Shown: positions 16,920 through 24,270, counted from the first letter of the stretch. The stretch: 38,858 bases of DNA from Burkholderiales bacterium (GCA_027487815.1 JAIYCW010000075.1:1-38858); one strand, 5' to 3'. Numbers and translations are program-made. Notes: generated by a model from the sequence alone, not told the origin.

Positions 16920-17728
16920 ACCCTCTACAACGCACCCTCATCGAGAAAACCGGCAACGACAATGGCTTCGAGCATGTTGTGGCCTCGGACATGAGCGGTG
17001 TTACCTTGGCCTCGGCGCGTCATGCCAATCGTGCATTGATCGGCTTTGAAGGTGGTGCTTACCAGGTGCGCTTCCAAGCGGTCTCACCGTCATTGCTGCC
17101 AGAGTTGCAGCGCAGCTTTCCAGCGACGCAAGATGCTGATACGTTTCGGGCCGCCACCGAGGCGGATCTGGCCGCATTACTGCGCCGTGCGGCCAGCCTT
17201 TCTCGTGCACTGCCCAGCCAGGCCGCGAACGATTATCAGCAGGCTGTTGCTGCCGAGCTAGCGGAGTTGCCCGTAGGCATTGCCGGTACTGAGGTCGAAC
17301 GCATGGTTCGCCAGCGCGTTGGGCAAAACAAGTTTCGTGACGCGATGATGGACTACTGGGGTGGCGCGTGCGCCGTGACTGGTGTGGCCATACCTGAGGT
17401 GCTGCGCGCCAGCCACGCCAAGCCGTGGGCTGAATGCGTGACGGACGCCGAGCGGCTGGATGTGTTTAATGGTTTTCTGCTTAGCGCCAACCTGGACGCG
17501 CTGTTTGACCGCTTCCTCATCAGCTTTGACGAGCAAGGTGTGCTGGTAATCGCACCAGCGCTGGCAGGGATCGACTTGCAACCTCTTGGCATTTCACCTG
17601 GCATGAAACTGCGTTGGGTAAATGCTCTACACCAGCCGTATTTGACGCTTCACCGGAGTCGAGCGTTGCGAACTCAGCGGGGATCTCAAGCTATTCTGAG
17701 TATTTCAGGTTCAAGAGCATCGAATTAA
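16916..17728 (+). CDS. HNH endonuclease (HNH_2 type)
   Basis: This 270-residue protein starts in an ATGA overlap with the RNA ligase stop; frames opening earlier run through the ligase gene and are not needed. The N-terminal half is of unknown fold, with DMSGVTLASARHANRALIGFEGG and a helical stretch. The C-terminal half is an HNH_2 nuclease: CAVTGVAIPEVLRASHAKPW near residue 150, then NGFLLSANLDALFDRFLISF near 184. The histidine, asparagine and aspartate of the betabetaalpha-metal motif are in place. Such proteins are common modification-dependent or phage-restricting DNA nucleases. It is the last gene of the operon and may supply the DNA-cutting activity that the helicases lack. The final 20 residues (RTQRGSQAILSIS...) look less conserved. 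Confidence 0.75.
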   Translation: MNPLQRTLIEKTGNDNGFEHVVASDMSGVTLASARHANRALIGFEGGAYQVRFQAVSPSLLPELQRSFPATQDADTFRAATEADLAALLRRAASLSRALPSQAANDYQQAVAAELAELPVGIAGTEVERMVRQRVGQNKFRDAMMDYWGGACAVTGVAIPEVLRASHAKPWAECVTDAERLDVFNGFLLSANLDALFDRFLISFDEQGVLVIAPALAGIDLQPLGISPGMKLRWVNALHQPYLTLHRSRALRTQRGSQAILSISGSRASN

Positions 17729-17912
17729 CCTTTCGACTTCTGCCTCCCGCCGCGCTATGAGTCCAGGCAAAACTTTCCCGCCACCGTGGACCCACCTGCG
17801 CAACTCAGTCGTGGCAGCAAACCATTCCCGCTGGTTAACCCGTCGTCGCAGGGTAATCCCCCCTTCAAACCAAAGGTGCCTGAAGTAGAATTTTCTATGA
17901 TGGAAGTTCTAC

Positions 17913-18176
17913 GTGAAGAAATCAAGATTTACCGAAAGCCAGATCATGGCGGCCCTCAAGCGTGTCGAGGGCGAGCTACCCGTGCCCGAGATGTGCCGCG
18001 AGCTGGGCGTGAGCTCAGCAACCCAGTACAAGTGGCGGGCCAAGTTTGGTGGCATGTATACCTCGATGATCTCGCGCATGAAAGAGCTTGAGGATGAGAA
18101 CCGGCGCCTCAAGAAGATGTATCTGGAAGAAAAACTCAAGGCTGAGATTGCCAATGAGTATCTTGCAAAAAAGTAG
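17913..18176 (+). CDS. IS3-family transposase OrfA
   Basis: An 87-residue HTH protein with a GTG start. KKSRFTESQIMAALKRVEGE followed by VPEMCRELGVSSATQYKWRAKFGG is the typical OrfA DNA-binding domain. The rest is a leucine-rich coiled coil (MKELEDENRRLKKMYLEEKLKAE). It ends in AAAAAAGTAG, so ribosomes can slip into the OrfB frame just before the stop. OrfA alone usually acts as a repressor and helps cut the element ends. Confidence 0.9.
   Translation: MKKSRFTESQIMAALKRVEGELPVPEMCRELGVSSATQYKWRAKFGGMYTSMISRMKELEDENRRLKKMYLEEKLKAEIANEYLAKK
18167..18173 (+). other. Programmed -1 frameshift site of the IS3 element
   Basis: The heptamer A AAA AAG lies in the OrfA frame immediately before its TAG stop. 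A -1 slip continues as GTA GCC CGG into the frame that runs through orfB to 19000. This is the standard IS3 way to make the OrfAB transposase. Confidence 0.8.
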
Positions 18177-18199
18177 CCCGGCCGTCTCGCCGACGCGAG

Positions 18200-19000
18200 A
18201 TGGTCAAGGAAGTGGTCGAGCAACGCGGTGTATCGATTCGGCTGGCCTGTGCAGTGTTCTCGATCAGTGAGTCGTGCTACCGATATGCCTCGAAACACAA
18301 TGCCGAGAATCAAGTGATTGCCGATTGGCTGATACGCCTGACAGATAACCATCGTAATTGGGGATTCGGTCTGTGCTTTTTATATCTATGCAATGTGAAG
18401 CGCTTTACCTGGAACCATAAACGGGTGTATCGAATCTATCGGGAGCTGGAGTTGAACCTGCGAATTCAACCCAGGAAGCGATTGGTCCGTGAGAAACCTG
18501 AGGCGCTTGCCGTGCCTCAGACCATCAATCAGGTTTGGTCGATGGACTTTATGCACGACAGACTGGAGGACGGCCGAGCACTGCGCCTATTCAATTTGAT
18601 TGATGACTTCAATCGCCAAGCGCTGGGCATCGAAGCGGACTTCTCATTGCCGTCGGATCGAGTGATCCGCGCTTTGAACAACATCATTGCATGGCGAGGC
18701 AAGCCAAAAACAATTCGCTGTGATAACGGCCCCGAGAATATCAGTGCCCTCATCCAACGATGGGCCAAAGAGCTCGACATCAAGCTGAATTACATCCAGC
18801 CAGGCAACCCGCAGCAAAACGCTTATGTCGAGCACTTCAACCGGACGGTGCGTTACGGATGGCTGTCGCAGTACTGTTGGTCAAGCATCGCAGAAGTTCA
18901 AGACTTCCCAACGCAATGGATGTGGTCTTACAATCACGACCGCCCAAACATGACCTTGGGCGGTCTAACCCCGAAGAAGCGATTGGCCGTTGCTGCATGA
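18200..19000 (+). CDS. IS3-family transposase OrfB (DDE integrase core)
   Basis: A 266-residue rve-type integrase core. The DDE triad is visible as VWSMDFMHD, IRCDNGPENIS and AYVEHFNRTVR. NHDRPNMTLGGLTPKKRL is the usual C-terminal end. The frame is open without stops, so the element may be active. In the natural product it is fused to OrfA through the slip at 18167; independent start at the ATG at 18200 is secondary. Confidence 0.9.
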   Translation: MVKEVVEQRGVSIRLACAVFSISESCYRYASKHNAENQVIADWLIRLTDNHRNWGFGLCFLYLCNVKRFTWNHKRVYRIYRELELNLRIQPRKRLVREKPEALAVPQTINQVWSMDFMHDRLEDGRALRLFNLIDDFNRQALGIEADFSLPSDRVIRALNNIIAWRGKPKTIRCDNGPENISALIQRWAKELDIKLNYIQPGNPQQNAYVEHFNRTVRYGWLSQYCWSSIAEVQDFPTQWMWSYNHDRPNMTLGGLTPKKRLAVAA

Positions 19001-19169
19001 CGCTCTACCTCTGTGGCCCGTGGAAATTGGGGTGTTACCGAGGGATGCAGAGAGAAAAGGCCGGAAGAGAGAGAACCAGGCGCAGAACTGGTCTGGTGGT
19101 GGAGTAGGCAAAGTCCGCAAAATTCCGCACGAACCCGCGAGAACACGGGGCAACACGCGCGAACGGACG

Positions 19170-19201
19170 AAAAAAATCCCCAACTCAGACGAGTTGAGGA
19201 T
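19170..19201 (-). terminator. Rho-independent terminator after a tRNA-like 3' end
   Basis: On the minus strand a stem of ATCCTCAACTC, loop GTCT, GAGTTGGGGAT with one mismatch is followed by seven T. It lies eight bases beyond the minus-strand CCACCA at 19209, as expected for a tRNA or tmRNA gene end. Confidence 0.6.
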
Positions 19202-19208
19202 TGTGTAT

Positions 19209-19226
19209 TGGTGGAGCCGGCGGGAA
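19209..19226 (-). repeat. tRNA/tmRNA 3'-end-like attachment core, copy 1
   Basis: The 18 bases TGGTGGAGCCGGCGGGAA recur exactly at 19392-19409. On the minus strand they read TTCCCGCCGGCTCCACCA, the T-stem, acceptor strand and CCA of a tRNA or tmRNA 3' end. No complete tRNA lies upstream, so this is a displaced 3' end. Integrative elements commonly duplicate such ends on insertion. Confidence 0.6.
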
Positions 19227-19319
19227 TCTCTGGGCTGACCTTGCAAGGCCAGCCCGTCCTCACGGCACAAGTCATGAAGCAGTTCATGACCTGTGTCCGT
19301 TCGAACCCCAGCGTCCGCT
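19219..19319. repeat. 101-bp structured direct repeat, copy 2
   Basis: Perfect copy of 126-226 with the same two stem-loops. Here its left end overlaps the CCACCA-type attachment core by eight bases, which copy 1 lacks. Copies 1 and 2 bracket the DISARM-like operon and the IS3 element, so this pair may mark the limits of a 19.1-kb mobile unit or result from duplication of a junction. Confidence 0.85.
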
Positions 19320-19359
19320 GCGCGGCGGCGGTGTGATTATCACTGTTCAATAAATGCCA

Positions 19360-19384
19360 AAGGCCTACCGCAAGGGTAGGCCTT
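19360..19384. terminator. Hairpin terminator beside attachment core 2
   Basis: A perfect 10-bp stem AAGGCCTACC, loop GCAAG, GGTAGGCCTT lies seven bases from the second CCACCA-like end. There is no long T-run on either strand, so it may be a weak terminator, but its position matches that of the terminators at 19170 and 268. Confidence 0.5.
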
Positions 19385-19391
19385 CGTCATT

Positions 19392-19409
19392 TGGTGGAGC
19401 CGGCGGGAA
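19392..19409 (-). repeat. tRNA/tmRNA 3'-end-like attachment core, copy 2
   Basis: Second exact copy of the 18-base core at 19209-19226, 183 bases away. The flanking DNA to the right includes TGCCCCCAAAAATGCCCC near 19470, a repeat of a type often seen next to integrase attachment sites, and leads to the AlpA/ParM/integrase cluster. It probably marks that element's end. Confidence 0.6.
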
Positions 19410-19652
19410 CCACAGTACGGTTCAGATATTTAATAATCAATTACTTAGACGTACATAGGCAAAATCATGCCCCCAAAAATGCCCCAACGACAATACGGAC
19501 GCGGGTGCGGTTCCCGCGCAACATTCCTAAGGCCCGAAATCTCTAGCAAAACACCCGATGTCGGACGCTAGGGACACACTTAATCGACCACGCTAGCGCT
19601 ACAGCAGCGCCGCAGCAACCACTGTGATACTTCGCGGCGACTCGATCCAGCT

Positions 19653-19680
19653 GACAAGCCCTTTTGCTATAGGGCTTGTC
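19653..19680 (-). terminator. Hairpin after the integrase-alpA cluster
   Basis: GACAAGCCC, ten-base loop, GGGCTTGTC forms a perfect 9-bp stem 32 bases past the alpA stop. It lacks a T-tail, so it may be an inefficient terminator or a transcript-stabilising end. Confidence 0.45.
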
Positions 19681-19712
19681 TGCCAGATCTGCGTCTGAAG
19701 TCTGCCAGCCGA

Positions 19713-19925
19713 CTACTTCGAGTCATTCGCGCGACATTTCTCAATCCATGCGTATATCTCGCTCGTACGAAAACGAATGGTCTTCGGACCGAAGCAAAAG
19801 GGCTGAGGGAAGGTGCCATCGCGTCTGCGAAGAAGCCATAGGCCCGCCGGCGAAAGACGAAGCAACTGCTCCGCTTCAGAGATCGTCATGAACTGATCGT
19901 TGTGCGCTTTGGTAGCTTCGCTCAT
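19713..19925 (-). CDS. alpA: AlpA-like excisionase / HTH protein
   Basis: This is a 70-residue protein. The ATG at 19925 has GAGGAGG six bases upstream and shares one base with the stop of the preceding gene. QFMTISEAEQLLRLSPAGLW is the HTH, followed by FPQPFCFGPKTIRFRTSEI and YAWIEKCRAN, the standard AlpA wing and final helix. AlpA proteins act as directionality factors for island excision or as regulators of the integrase. It is the last gene of an integrase-parM-unknown-alpA cluster and lies nearest the attachment core at 19392, which fits a role in excision. Confidence 0.8.
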   Translation of the reverse strand: MSEATKAHNDQFMTISEAEQLLRLSPAGLWLLRRRDGTFPQPFCFGPKTIRFRTSEIYAWIEKCRANDSK

Positions 19926-20392
19926 CACGAGCCTCCTCTCATAGTTTGAGTTATGTCCTCAAAGCTCTTGTAAAAATCCACCGCTTCCGTTGCGGGTCGA
20001 TGATCCACTTGGATCGAAAGCTCCGGCGCGCTCAAGGTCGAACTTACCGGAGCTGGTACCAAAGAGCTCGGGGACGTGCCCTTGACGGGTATTGCGTTCA
20101 GACGTTGAATCCAGTGATCGAGCTCTTGAAGCCAAAGCGTTGCTTGCAGAGTTTCGGAGCTGCCCCTTTTGCTCAGTCGTGCCGACACAGCAGGAAGTTC
20201 GAATCGCCGGACGCCCAAACGCCACGCCTCTTCAACTCGTTGCAGGAGCGATACGTCAAGCGTTTCGTCGTGCTTGGGCATTGCGGAGTATCGAAGGCAG
20301 AACAATCGAACCGCGGCTCGGAACATCTGTTCAGTCATACCTGAACGAGTAAGGGTTTCCGACAGGAGCGTCTGAGGAACCCTAAGCCGCAT
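19925..20392 (-). CDS. Hypothetical protein between parM-like and alpA genes
   Basis: This 155-residue protein starts at the ATG at 20392, overlapping the ParM-like gene end by 11 bases; the longer open frame to 20533 lies inside parM. The N-terminal 60 residues are helical with RSGMTEQMFRAAVRLFCLRYS, then SLLQRVEEAWRLGVRRFELP. The C-terminal half is rich in Ser, Pro and Ala (SSLVPAPVSSTLSAPE) and probably disordered. I do not recognise a family. Its position after a ParM-like actin suggests a ParR-like adaptor that binds DNA and caps the filament, but no ribbon-helix-helix motif can be pointed to. The coupling to both neighbours is seen directly; the role is inferred. Confidence 0.6.
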   Translation of the reverse strand: MRLRVPQTLLSETLTRSGMTEQMFRAAVRLFCLRYSAMPKHDETLDVSLLQRVEEAWRLGVRRFELPAVSARLSKRGSSETLQATLWLQELDHWIQRLNAIPVKGTSPSSLVPAPVSSTLSAPELSIQVDHRPATEAVDFYKSFEDITQTMRGGS

Positions 20393-21419
20393 TTTTAGCC
20401 CCGACAAACAACTCAAACATCGAGTCGATGGCGCAAAACTCAGGGTCACGTACTTTGCGGACCTCGGCTTTTGGAAACGTATTGATAAATTCTTCAAGCA
20501 GAAAGTGAGAACCGCCTCCCGCAAGACGGACATGTCGAACCCCTTCAGTTGAACGAAGGTCTGAAATGATCGTTTTCATAATCTCTGATGCCCATCCCGA
20601 AGCAACTACTTTTGCAAGATCATCAGGAGAAGGCTCATAGCCTTCTGCCGTCAATCGCTCTTGCAGCTTGTGCGCGTAGTTCGCAGCGGTTAAGTCATTG
20701 CTGTACTCACCGCCCGCCCAGAGTTTGAGGAGATGGTTGACCCCTTGGTCGCTTACGGCCGAACGCTCCAAGTTGAAGCGCCTGCCGTCCCAGTACCGAC
20801 TCAGCACGGTAAGTGCTCCAACATCTACATAGAGCAGGGGTTGATCCAACGGGATTTTCATTGCCTGGCTATACATCCCGCACACGCCCTGTGGCTCAAA
20901 CTCAATCTTGGGGGCGAGGTTCAACCCTTGAAGATGCAGCGCGATGTTCTCCTTGTAGGGTTGAGCATCACGAAGCATTGGATCGGCAATTGCAACGCGT
21001 AAATGATCGATATGCGTAACCTTCAGCTGATCGATTGCATATCGAATCAGCGCTGTAAACTCAGGCGTAGCGCAAGCGTCAAGGCGAGTGTCCAGCCGAC
21101 CGGAATACGACTGCAATGAGAGCGCGTCTTCGCCGACAAGAAAACTACGACCTCCGACTTCGATGGGCTTCCATTTGGGATCATGCCGTGGTGGTTTGGC
21201 GACCACGGTTGATCCGAACTTGAGCCTTCTCTTAATCGCGTGGCTTTTTGTAGTGGGCGACCACTCAGCAAGAATTGCCTTGCACTGGGAATATCCGCGA
21301 TCGATACACACGATGGTTTCGACTGACTTCGCCACCGGTGCGGTCACTTGGACCGATTGCTGCTGAATGTGGGTTTGAATAGCTTGGGAGATGGGCTTCA
21401 TGATTGATTTGCGTTGCAT
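20382..21419 (-). CDS. ParM/StbA-like actin-family segregation ATPase
   Basis: This is a 345-residue actin-like protein. The ATG at 21419 was chosen; an upstream TTG at 21428 is less likely. The phosphate-1 loop is IVCIDRGYSQCKAILAEW, phosphate-2 is LLYVDVGALTVLSRY and the adenosine motif is HVRLAGGGSHFLLEEF. These are the three signatures of plasmid ParM/StbA and archaeal Ta0583-type actins. Such proteins form filaments that move DNA copies apart. In an integrative element this suggests a replicating or segregating circular stage. It follows the integrase with a 64-base gap and overlaps the next gene by 11 bases. Confidence 0.8.
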   Translation of the reverse strand: MQRKSIMKPISQAIQTHIQQQSVQVTAPVAKSVETIVCIDRGYSQCKAILAEWSPTTKSHAIKRRLKFGSTVVAKPPRHDPKWKPIEVGGRSFLVGEDALSLQSYSGRLDTRLDACATPEFTALIRYAIDQLKVTHIDHLRVAIADPMLRDAQPYKENIALHLQGLNLAPKIEFEPQGVCGMYSQAMKIPLDQPLLYVDVGALTVLSRYWDGRRFNLERSAVSDQGVNHLLKLWAGGEYSNDLTAANYAHKLQERLTAEGYEPSPDDLAKVVASGWASEIMKTIISDLRSTEGVRHVRLAGGGSHFLLEEFINTFPKAEVRKVRDPEFCAIDSMFELFVGAKNAA

Positions 21420-21483
21420 GGTTCTCAATTCCTATAGAGAAGGTGAGTGGGGTAAAGGGGGGTTGAAGTGATTGCGCGAGCGC

Positions 21484-22533
21484 TTATCGGGATAGCCCGA
21501 CACGGGCAAGACGAATGGAGCCGAGGTATGCCGAGCTCTTGGTGGTATCAAAGTGACCGGCGGCAAGGCTCACCTTCCGGTAGCCCTCCACAAGAACTGC
21601 GTCGCGACTGTGGCGGCCAGAAGCTTGGACAATAGGTGGCGGTTCACCGGTCTTATGCTCAAAGTAGCTCTGCAGACCCATGTGCCGCAGGCTATGAGCG
21701 GTAAAGCCGAATCGGCCGCCTTTGGTCACACCACATTGCCGAAAGACCTTGTAAAGCTTGGACAAAAACTCGAGCCGGGTTTGGTCCTCAGGGATCAATG
21801 AACCGTGCTGTTTGTTTCCCATGGGAATGAGAGACCTGAGAACATCAAGCTGGTTCTGAGTCCACACCGGAGACGAACGCGTCAGGCCGTTCTTCGCTCC
21901 GGCCTTCACTTCAAACGACTTGTTCAGGAGGGCCTGTTCGTAGGCTTGGCTCAAGTTGAGTGAAACAGCCTCCGCCAAACGAATCGGATGAAGCGCGAGA
22001 AGACGCAAAACCGCGCCCGCACGTTCATCGACAGCAGAGACCGCAGCAATCGCTTCGTTCACCAAGGCGGGATCTGCTGGTCCCTTGTTGACAGAACAGG
22101 CTCGTGGCCTGTGCCCCAGGAGAAGCATCTTTCGAATCTGCGCCGCCGAAACCACGTGGGTTGCGCCTCGTTGCCCTGTGATGGCAAGCAGGCGGTTCAG
22201 GGTACTGATCCAGTTATCAAGAGAACCAATTGATCCTGCCCGGTTGACGCAGGCTTGCACCATGATCGCCACATGATTCGCGTCCAGCTTGTCGAGGCGC
22301 AAATCGGGGCTGGTACTGATAGCGAGATGCTGAAGCAGGAACACCATCCGGTAGATCGCTTGGCGCTGAGTGGTGGTTGAAATAGGGCTTTGCTTGTTCT
22401 TGCGACGGTTTCGGGGCTTGGAGCCCTTGATCGCGAGTGCATTAATGAACTGTTCACACAATTCACCAGACAGACGGTCTCGAATAAAGCCATAGGGCAA
22501 GTAGGTGGATGAAGGTAAGTCAGAGGTCTTCAA
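21484..22533 (-). CDS. Tyrosine recombinase / integrase
   Basis: This is a 349-residue site-specific recombinase. The likely start is the TTG at 22533, with GGAG seven bases upstream; the frame stays open to 22641, but those residues run through the stem-loop leader and have low-complexity Arg/Pro content. The N-terminal SAM-like region spans roughly 1-160 (YRMVFLLQHLAI, LDKLDANHVAIMVQ). Catalytic residues visible are R in LHPIRLAEAVSL, HxxR in TAHSLRHMG, H in SGRHSRD and the nucleophile Y in VEGYRKVS. It resembles the Integrase_1 type of integrative elements. With ParM-like and AlpA-like genes it forms a mobility module reading toward the attachment core at 19392. Confidence 0.85.
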   Translation of the reverse strand: MKTSDLPSSTYLPYGFIRDRLSGELCEQFINALAIKGSKPRNRRKNKQSPISTTTQRQAIYRMVFLLQHLAISTSPDLRLDKLDANHVAIMVQACVNRAGSIGSLDNWISTLNRLLAITGQRGATHVVSAAQIRKMLLLGHRPRACSVNKGPADPALVNEAIAAVSAVDERAGAVLRLLALHPIRLAEAVSLNLSQAYEQALLNKSFEVKAGAKNGLTRSSPVWTQNQLDVLRSLIPMGNKQHGSLIPEDQTRLEFLSKLYKVFRQCGVTKGGRFGFTAHSLRHMGLQSYFEHKTGEPPPIVQASGRHSRDAVLVEGYRKVSLAAGHFDTTKSSAYLGSIRLARVGLSR

Positions 22534-22565
22534 ATCAAATCTCCAAAATTCATGGACCAATAAGT

Positions 22566-22726
22566 GAAAGCGCACTTTCGGCCCGGGTAGTGTCCGAAGA
22601 CCCGGGTGTTGCCTGCGAGCAGGCGGCTCTGGTCGAGCCAAGGCGTGCCAGCCTTCCGAGGTTGACTACCTCGGGGAGTCCCGTTCCCTAAATCCTTGCG
22701 GATCTAGGCCTGGCGTGTTGGCCAGG
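22566..22726 (-). other. Array of consecutive stem-loops in the integrase leader
   Basis: At least seven perfect stem-loops follow each other. They are GAAAG/CTTTC (22566-22579), CCCGGGT/ACCCGGG (22582-22606), GCCTGC/GCAGGC (22611-22624), GGCTC/GAGCC (22625-22639), AAGGC/GCCTT (22640-22655), CCGAGGT/ACCTCGG (22656-22674), ATCC/GGAT (22692-22703) and CCTGGC/GCCAGG (22709-22726). The four from 22611 to 22674 touch without a spare base. This is far beyond ordinary leader DNA. It could be a structured leader RNA, an origin of transfer or replication, or a recombinase landing site. Confidence 0.6.
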
Positions 22727-23839
22727 AGTCACGGGGAGAGCACAGTTTTGCGTTTGGGAATTCGTCGAGACTTTGGATGCAGTCGGCTATGCATCAACAC
22801 ACGACAGAGTGGAGAGGCGAAAGCCTCGCACGGCGCCCAAAGCGATGGGCAAGCTTGTTTTTGAATGCTCGATCGAGCTATGACCAAGATGTGGTCGGGT
22901 ATAGATGGGATTTGCCCTAGGAATCGAGAGCAGAGACCTGGTTTCAGCGACCTCTAGCCCGAGGGCATAGTCATTTGAACGCTAGACTTTCTGCTCAGCA
23001 ACCGTAGTGCTAACCCGAACACCGAGATGGCACCGTATATCGCAACATCGTCAGGGACGAGCGGCGTAAGCGCGACTTGGTATCGAATGAAGGTGTGGTC
23101 GATAGCAGTTCGCAGTTTTATTGCGAACACTATCCAAGAGCAACCTAAGTTGGATGCTCGACCTTCGAATAGAGTCCTCATAGAGGACTCGCCTAAAGTT
23201 GCGACCCTAAGGTACAACGAATAGGTTTTCGGCGATCGAAGACTGCCTCGAAAAATCACGCTTTAGAGGGTCGAAGAGCAAAAACCCTTCAACTGGTCTA
23301 ACGTCCAAAGCGAATCTTTGCTCAGAAAGCAGAGCGATCGCGAAAATCGTTTCCAGGTCCAAAAAGCACGAGGCTCGGACCCGAAAAACGATCCATTGGT
23401 TAGCACGAAGCTACCCAAAAGTTCCAGAGTCAACGCTGAAAAACATCAGCATGAGTCTGGTAAAGCTATAGGTGGCTCGAACCGCCGTCGGTAAGACAAC
23501 TACCGATCAACGTTAAGTGTCACCTTTCATAAGGCCCCTATCGGGGATTCGCCCTACAAGAGGGCGATGGTGAATGTCCGTCATTAGATGCCGGCGTGTA
23601 CTACAGGTCAAAAGGTTAATGCAGCTTTGATCGTAGTGCAAGACTTTCCATCCTCCAGTTTAGGCCGTTCGTCGGCCGCACGAGTTAGCTTGATGATGGT
23701 TCAAACGGAGCGACAGGTCCCAATAAACCGTCTAGCTTGAGGCGTGCCACACGTTAGGCGACAACCGATTGCGCGATACGCCGTCTTATGGTCAATAGAA
23801 AGCAGCGCCGAGTCGAGTGAGGCAGATCACTTAGAAAGG
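22727..23839. other. Gene-poor region without supported genes
   Basis: About 1.1 kb upstream of the integrase leader. The open frames here are short, lack ribosome sites and resemble no family I recognise. Isolated hairpins occur, for example GTTCGCA-loop-TGCGAAC near 23107. An origin or promoter region for the integrative element is possible but not shown. Confidence 0.5.
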
Positions 23840-23965
23840 GATGTGGTCTGCCCGATAGAGGACGTTGCCCGTCCACCCAAGGACGTAGCCTGTCCATCCA
23901 AGGACGCAGCGTGTCCAAACAAGGACGCAGTGCGTCCCGCCATGGACGCCATCCGGCCAAAGCAG
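23840..23965. repeat. 21-bp imperfect tandem repeat, six units
   Basis: Units of the form GACGYAGCCTGTCCAYCCAAG follow in exact 21-base steps at 23840, 23861, 23882, 23903, 23924 and 23945. Read on the + strand in one frame they give heptads such as DVARPPK, DVACPSK and DAACPNK. All three minus-strand frames are also repetitive, so the coding strand, if any, is uncertain. Confidence 0.8.
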
Positions 23966-24149
23966 AAAATCACCAGGTACCAGAGGGAAAGGAGTGAAGA
24001 AGAGTGAGGAGTTTCATTTGTTGAAGCTTCGGAAAATTCGCCTATGGTGCTCGGAATATCGCAAAGGTAGGGAGCTGTTGGAGGCCACGGTAGCCTCGCG
24101 GGAAGCGCGGTGGGACCTAGTAGTAGCCAGTTGGACACCTCTGGGCAAA

Positions 24150-24270
24150 TGCCTAGTGCAGCAGGCAGTCTACAAGCCCGTTCTCGGTTCCAAGAAGCCA
24201 AGATCAGTGCGTTGGGCGATACAAGCAAGTTCGCGAATTGCCTCTGCTTAAGGCCGCGTCGATCCCGCAA
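24150..24270 (-). pseudogene. Possible decayed XRE-type HTH fragment
   Basis: The minus strand reads RDRRGLKQRQFANLLVSPNA then LILASWNRERACRLPAALG, which resembles the HTH of NadS/HigA-like regulators (QxxFAxLLxVSPxxxxxWExGR). It then loses similarity and runs into the 21-bp repeats. No start site supports a working gene. It may be a relic or chance. Confidence 0.3.

Larger units (their letters stand above)
17852..19039 (+). mobile_element. IS3-family insertion sequence (IS407-like group)
   Basis: About 1.19 kb with orfA and orfB joined by a -1 frameshift signal. The ends are proposed from an imperfect inverted repeat: GGTAATCCCCCCTTC at 17852 against the complement of the right end, GGTAACACCCCAATT, ending at 19039. 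No convincing target-site duplication is seen, so the ends are approximate. It sits directly behind the HNH gene and inside the segment bounded by the 101-bp repeats. Confidence 0.65.

Noticed and set aside
19013-19336. Open frame through repeat copy 2 on the + strand
   Set aside because: The same peptide stretch arises from copy 1, but both ends differ, no start site exists and the region is explained by hairpins and tRNA-like ends.
19495-19516. GGACGCGGGTGCGGTTCCCGC as a tRNA T-arm
   Set aside because: It forms a stem but lacks the rest of a tRNA and a CCA end; at most a scar of an old integration.
22510-22641. N-terminal extension of the integrase to 22641
   Set aside because: The extra residues translate the stem-loop leader; a TTG with a well-placed GGAG at 22533 is a better start.
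23744-24007. Open frame on the + strand carrying the DVARPPK-like heptads
   Set aside because: It has a GTG start without a ribosome site, no family resemblance outside the repeats, and the minus strand is equally open, so I list the repeat but not a gene.
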